DNA from: Limisphaerales bacterium
GTDB lineage: Bacteria; Verrucomicrobiota; Verrucomicrobiia; Limisphaerales; UBA11358
Reading direction: 5' to 3'
Length of the DNA stretch: 7,705 bases
NCBI GenBank assembly: GCA_027451565.1
Contig: DAIDJC010000161.1
Span: 1 to 7,705 of the forward strand
Under the pieces are notes generated by a model that made no database searches, was not told the origin of the DNA, and was given only the letters and a program-made list of their open reading frames with translations. Below are positions 5,616 to 7,705 of this stretch, one piece after another; the first letter of the stretch is position 1, and every line of letters starts with the position of its first letter. Made by a program: the position numbers and the translations under genes.

Positions 5616-7124
5616 TTAATTGGCAGGGTTTAGCTTACTCTCCAGTTCCTGCGCATCGGCGCGCACCCTGGCGTCAGCATTTGGCAGGAGAAGAGGCTGC
5701 AAGGTGCGGCGTGCGGCGTCTGGTTCGTTGTTGCGGACCTGCACCTGCGCCAGAGTGTAAATGTAGGCTGTATTTTCCGGCTCAAGCGCGATGGCGGCGT
5801 TTAACTGGTCTTCCGCCAGCCCGAGGTTCCGGCCTTGTACCATTTCGAAAAAACCAAGCAATTCATGAGCGGGGGCAAAGCTGGGCATAAGCTCGATTGA
5901 TTTGTTTAACTCGCCTGAAATCTCACCTGCAAGATCGTCCTGGAGGGGCGTATAAATATCGCCGCCGTGGGAGGTGAGATGATACTGCTCCCGGGCATAA
6001 ATATAATGCACCAGGAAACTGGTGGAGCCGCGCTGCAAAGCCTGCTGCAATTCGGCAACGGCCTCGCTTGAATTAGTGCATTGGGAGGCAAGCAAACCCA
6101 GACCTTCGTAGGGCAGCGGGCTGGCGGGCGCCAATTGCCGTGCATGGTTGAACCAAGCCAGCGCAGTGTCCTCGCGGCCGATGCGCAATTGTTCATCACC
6201 GAGGCGGAACAGGATTTCCACCGGGGTTACCGGCCAGGTTTTTACCGGCACGGCCGAGGACAGGTCTGCGGACAGTTTCAGGGTGATTGGCTCAATCTTT
6301 CCAGCTTTGGCATAACGCTCCAAAGCATTCTGCATAACCTGCAAGGAAACACCCAGGGCGTTGGTAAAAGCCTGTTCGGGCCACTGGCCCTGGCGCAGCA
6401 ACCCCGTGTATTGAGCGAAACGGGCGCGTATTATGGGATTATCCCCGGCCATCAGGTAATGAGTGAGCAGCCAGGATTCCGCGTAAAAGACGCCCTGGCG
6501 GCTGGCTTCATTGTACTGGGGTGAATCGTAAGTGACGGCAAAGAGGTCATGAAGTGGCATCATTGGTTCGCTGGCCAGCGTCTCCAGGTGGTGTTCGATG
6601 GGCCGGGCGATCACCACATAACCCACCTGGGTTTGGAAAGTGGAGTAAATCTCCGCCATGCCTTCCTTCAACCAAATGGGCCATGCCTGGTCGTTGTGGC
6701 GAAAAAGGAGATGAGCGTATTCATGGAAAATCACGTCCATTCCCGGGTCATCCGGGCTGGGGAGCGAGAGCACAATGAGATTCTCGTCGCTGCCGCGGGT
6801 GAAGAACCCGGCGATGTTCCCGGGCTGGCCATTGTACAATGGAAGGAAAGGCTTCATCGTGTCATGGTCTGGAAAGGCGATGACAACCGTTGGCGGCGAG
6901 GCGATGGCATCCTTGCCGGCAAGGATGGAATAGGCACGGCAAAATTGCTCCAAACACCCGGCAAGCCTGTATGTATCCTGGACGCCGCCGCAGCTATAGA
7001 TGTTGAAATGGGCGGTCTGCGTTTCGAACCAAGGCCATTTTTCGACTGGAACATTCCGGGTCTGCGCCTGCAACAGTCCAATGGCAGGCAACAGGGCCAG
7101 AAGGATGAAACAAGGGCGAAACAT
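5616..7124 (-). CDS. Secreted peptidase-MA-like zinc protein with TPRs
   Basis: This 502-residue protein starts with a signal peptide (MFRPCFILLALLPAIGLLQA, likely cut after A20), so it is exported. I chose the ATG at 7124 because the signal peptide begins there. The frame is open to 7295, but those extra 57 codons run through the rpoD terminator. Residues about 30-275 resemble the peptidase-MA-like (gluzincin) domain: HEYAH (134-138) gives two zinc ligands and the general base, and WLKEGMAE (151-158) supplies Glu154 as third ligand. Residues about 302-480 contain tetratricopeptide-like helices, for example ALAWFNHARQLAP, LNKSIELMP and LNAAIALEPENTAY. The catalytic residues are complete, so proteolysis is possible but unproven; the substrate is unknown. 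It has its own promoter-like element and follows the rpoD terminator, so it is probably a separate transcript. Confidence 0.85.
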   Translation of the reverse strand: MFRPCFILLALLPAIGLLQAQTRNVPVEKWPWFETQTAHFNIYSCGGVQDTYRLAGCLEQFCRAYSILAGKDAIASPPTVVIAFPDHDTMKPFLPLYNGQPGNIAGFFTRGSDENLIVLSLPSPDDPGMDVIFHEYAHLLFRHNDQAWPIWLKEGMAEIYSTFQTQVGYVVIARPIEHHLETLASEPMMPLHDLFAVTYDSPQYNEASRQGVFYAESWLLTHYLMAGDNPIIRARFAQYTGLLRQGQWPEQAFTNALGVSLQVMQNALERYAKAGKIEPITLKLSADLSSAVPVKTWPVTPVEILFRLGDEQLRIGREDTALAWFNHARQLAPASPLPYEGLGLLASQCTNSSEAVAELQQALQRGSTSFLVHYIYAREQYHLTSHGGDIYTPLQDDLAGEISGELNKSIELMPSFAPAHELLGFFEMVQGRNLGLAEDQLNAAIALEPENTAYIYTLAQVQVRNNEPDAARRTLQPLLLPNADARVRADAQELESKLNPAN

Positions 7125-7131
7125 CACAGGA

Positions 7132-7160
7132 AAACTACTGGCTAGCCAGGAGCGTGACAA
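7132..7160 (-). promoter_or_regulatory. Candidate promoter of the peptidase-TPR gene
   Basis: On the - strand, TTGTCA (7160-7155), a 17-bp spacer and TAGTTT (7137-7132) precede the ATG at 7124 by 7 nt. As with the reductase gene, the -10 has the form TAGNNT, there is no Shine-Dalgarno sequence, and transcription would start at about the start codon. It lies 57 bp past the rpoD terminator. Confidence 0.4.
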
Positions 7161-7216
7161 GCACGGCAAAGGCGGCAATTCCGAGCCGGTCCCGGGAGAA
7201 CGAGGCATCCGGGCAT

Positions 7217-7252
7217 AAAAAAACCGCCGCGAGGCAAAGCCTGGCGGCGGTT
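7217..7252 (-). terminator. Intrinsic terminator of rpoD
   Basis: On the - strand, CCGCCGC (7250-7244) pairs with GCGGCGG (7230-7224). The interior CAGGC-ttt-GCCTC continues the helix, and a run of seven T residues follows (7223-7217). AA/TT pairs can extend the base. It is a textbook rho-independent terminator 21 bp after the rpoD stop codon. Confidence 0.92.
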
Positions 7253-7272
7253 GGAAAAAGTTTGAACCCGCA

Positions 7273-7705
7273 TCAGACCGGCTCGGCGCCCTCAAGAAAT
7301 CCCTGAAGATGCCTGACGCGCGTGGGATGCCGCAATTTCCTCAGGGCCTTGGCTTCAATCTGCCGAATCCGTTCACGCGTGACGTTATACATCTTGCCAA
7401 TTTCCTCCAAGGTGCGTTCGTAACCATCGAGGAGCCCAAAACGCATCTCAAGAATCTTGCGCTCCCGCTCCGTGAGGGTGGTGAGAACATCGCTCAATTT
7501 TTCCCTCAAGAGACTGTAGCTCGTGACATCGGAGGGATTCTCAGCCGATTTGTCCTCAATGAAATCACCCACGCTCACATCACCATCGTCGCCCACCGGG
7601 GCGTGGAGGGAGACAGGCTGTTGGGCCATTTTAAGGAGCGCATGAATGCGTGCAACGGGCATGTGCATTTCATCCGCCAATTCCTCCGGGGTGGGTTCGC
7701 GCCCC
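7273..7705 (-). CDS. rpoD: RNA polymerase housekeeping sigma factor, C-terminal part
   Basis: The visible 143 or so residues are the C-terminus of a sigma-70 group 1 factor. The gene runs off the right edge, so its start is not in the window. The first complete codons read GREPTPEELADEMHMP, continuing the conserved end of region 3. Region 3.2/linker follows (PVSLHAPVGDDGDVSVGDFIEDK). Region 4.1 holds LTERERKILEMRFGLLDG. Region 4.2 holds TLEEIGKMYNVTRERIRQIEAKALRKLRHPTR, described here in two blocks: the first helix TLEEIGKMYNV and the recognition helix RERIRQIEAKALRKLRHP. The recognition helix is nearly identical to that of E. coli sigma-70, so TTGACA-like -35 elements should be read normally, as found at 948 and 3278. 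The tail VRHLQGFLEGAEPV resembles Verrucomicrobia proteins as I recall them. A TTG in frame at 7680 is an internal Leu codon, not a start. Confidence 0.97.
   Translation of the reverse strand, partial: GREPTPEELADEMHMPVARIHALLKMAQQPVSLHAPVGDDGDVSVGDFIEDKSAENPSDVTSYSLLREKLSDVLTTLTERERKILEMRFGLLDGYERTLEEIGKMYNVTRERIRQIEAKALRKLRHPTRVRHLQGFLEGAEPV

Noticed and set aside
7125..7295. N-terminal extension of the peptidase-TPR protein to 7295
   Set aside because: It would translate through the rpoD terminator, is Pro/Ser/Arg-rich, and would bury the signal peptide that starts at 7124.

Overview
The window looks like a chromosomal segment of an uncultured or environmental bacterium, most likely from the Verrucomicrobiota. 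This is inference. The visible C-terminus of the housekeeping sigma factor (region 4.2 ending RKLRHPTR, then VRHLQGF) resembles sigma factors of that phylum as I recall them. The gene starts mostly lack Shine-Dalgarno sequences, and a secreted peptidase-MA/TPR protein is a common gene type there. No database search was possible.

Layout, left to right. Positions 1-231 hold no convincing gene. Positions 232-827 carry two small unknown genes on the + strand, 8 bp apart, closed by a very strong intrinsic terminator (847-889). Positions 890-1252 hold no protein gene. They contain a TTGACA promoter-like element, a 16-bp perfect palindrome and a run of stable inverted repeats ending in a T-run, which together suggest an unidentified structured RNA. 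Then come an Old Yellow Enzyme-type alkene reductase (1253-2344, +) and a convergent AlkB-type 2-oxoglutarate/Fe(II) dioxygenase (2346-3011, -), with one base between their stop codons.

The clearest regulatory unit is at 3278-5486: a sigma-70 promoter, then a c-di-AMP (ydaO-type) riboswitch, then an intrinsic terminator as expression platform, then a KimA-like potassium importer of the APC/KUP superfamily. The RNA and the transporter it controls are both recognisable, so the locus reads as potassium uptake switched off by c-di-AMP. A hairpin follows the gene as its probable terminator.

The right part is on the - strand. It has a secreted zinc-peptidase-like (HEYAH...EG) protein with C-terminal TPRs (5616-7124), and upstream of it the 3' end of rpoD (7273-7705, cut by the window edge) with a textbook terminator between them. 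The reductase and TPR genes share an odd promoter layout: a TTG-type -35, a 17-bp spacer and a TAGNNT -10 that ends only 6-7 nt before the ATG. This would give leaderless or nearly leaderless mRNAs. I see no CRISPR, insertion sequence, rRNA or tRNA.
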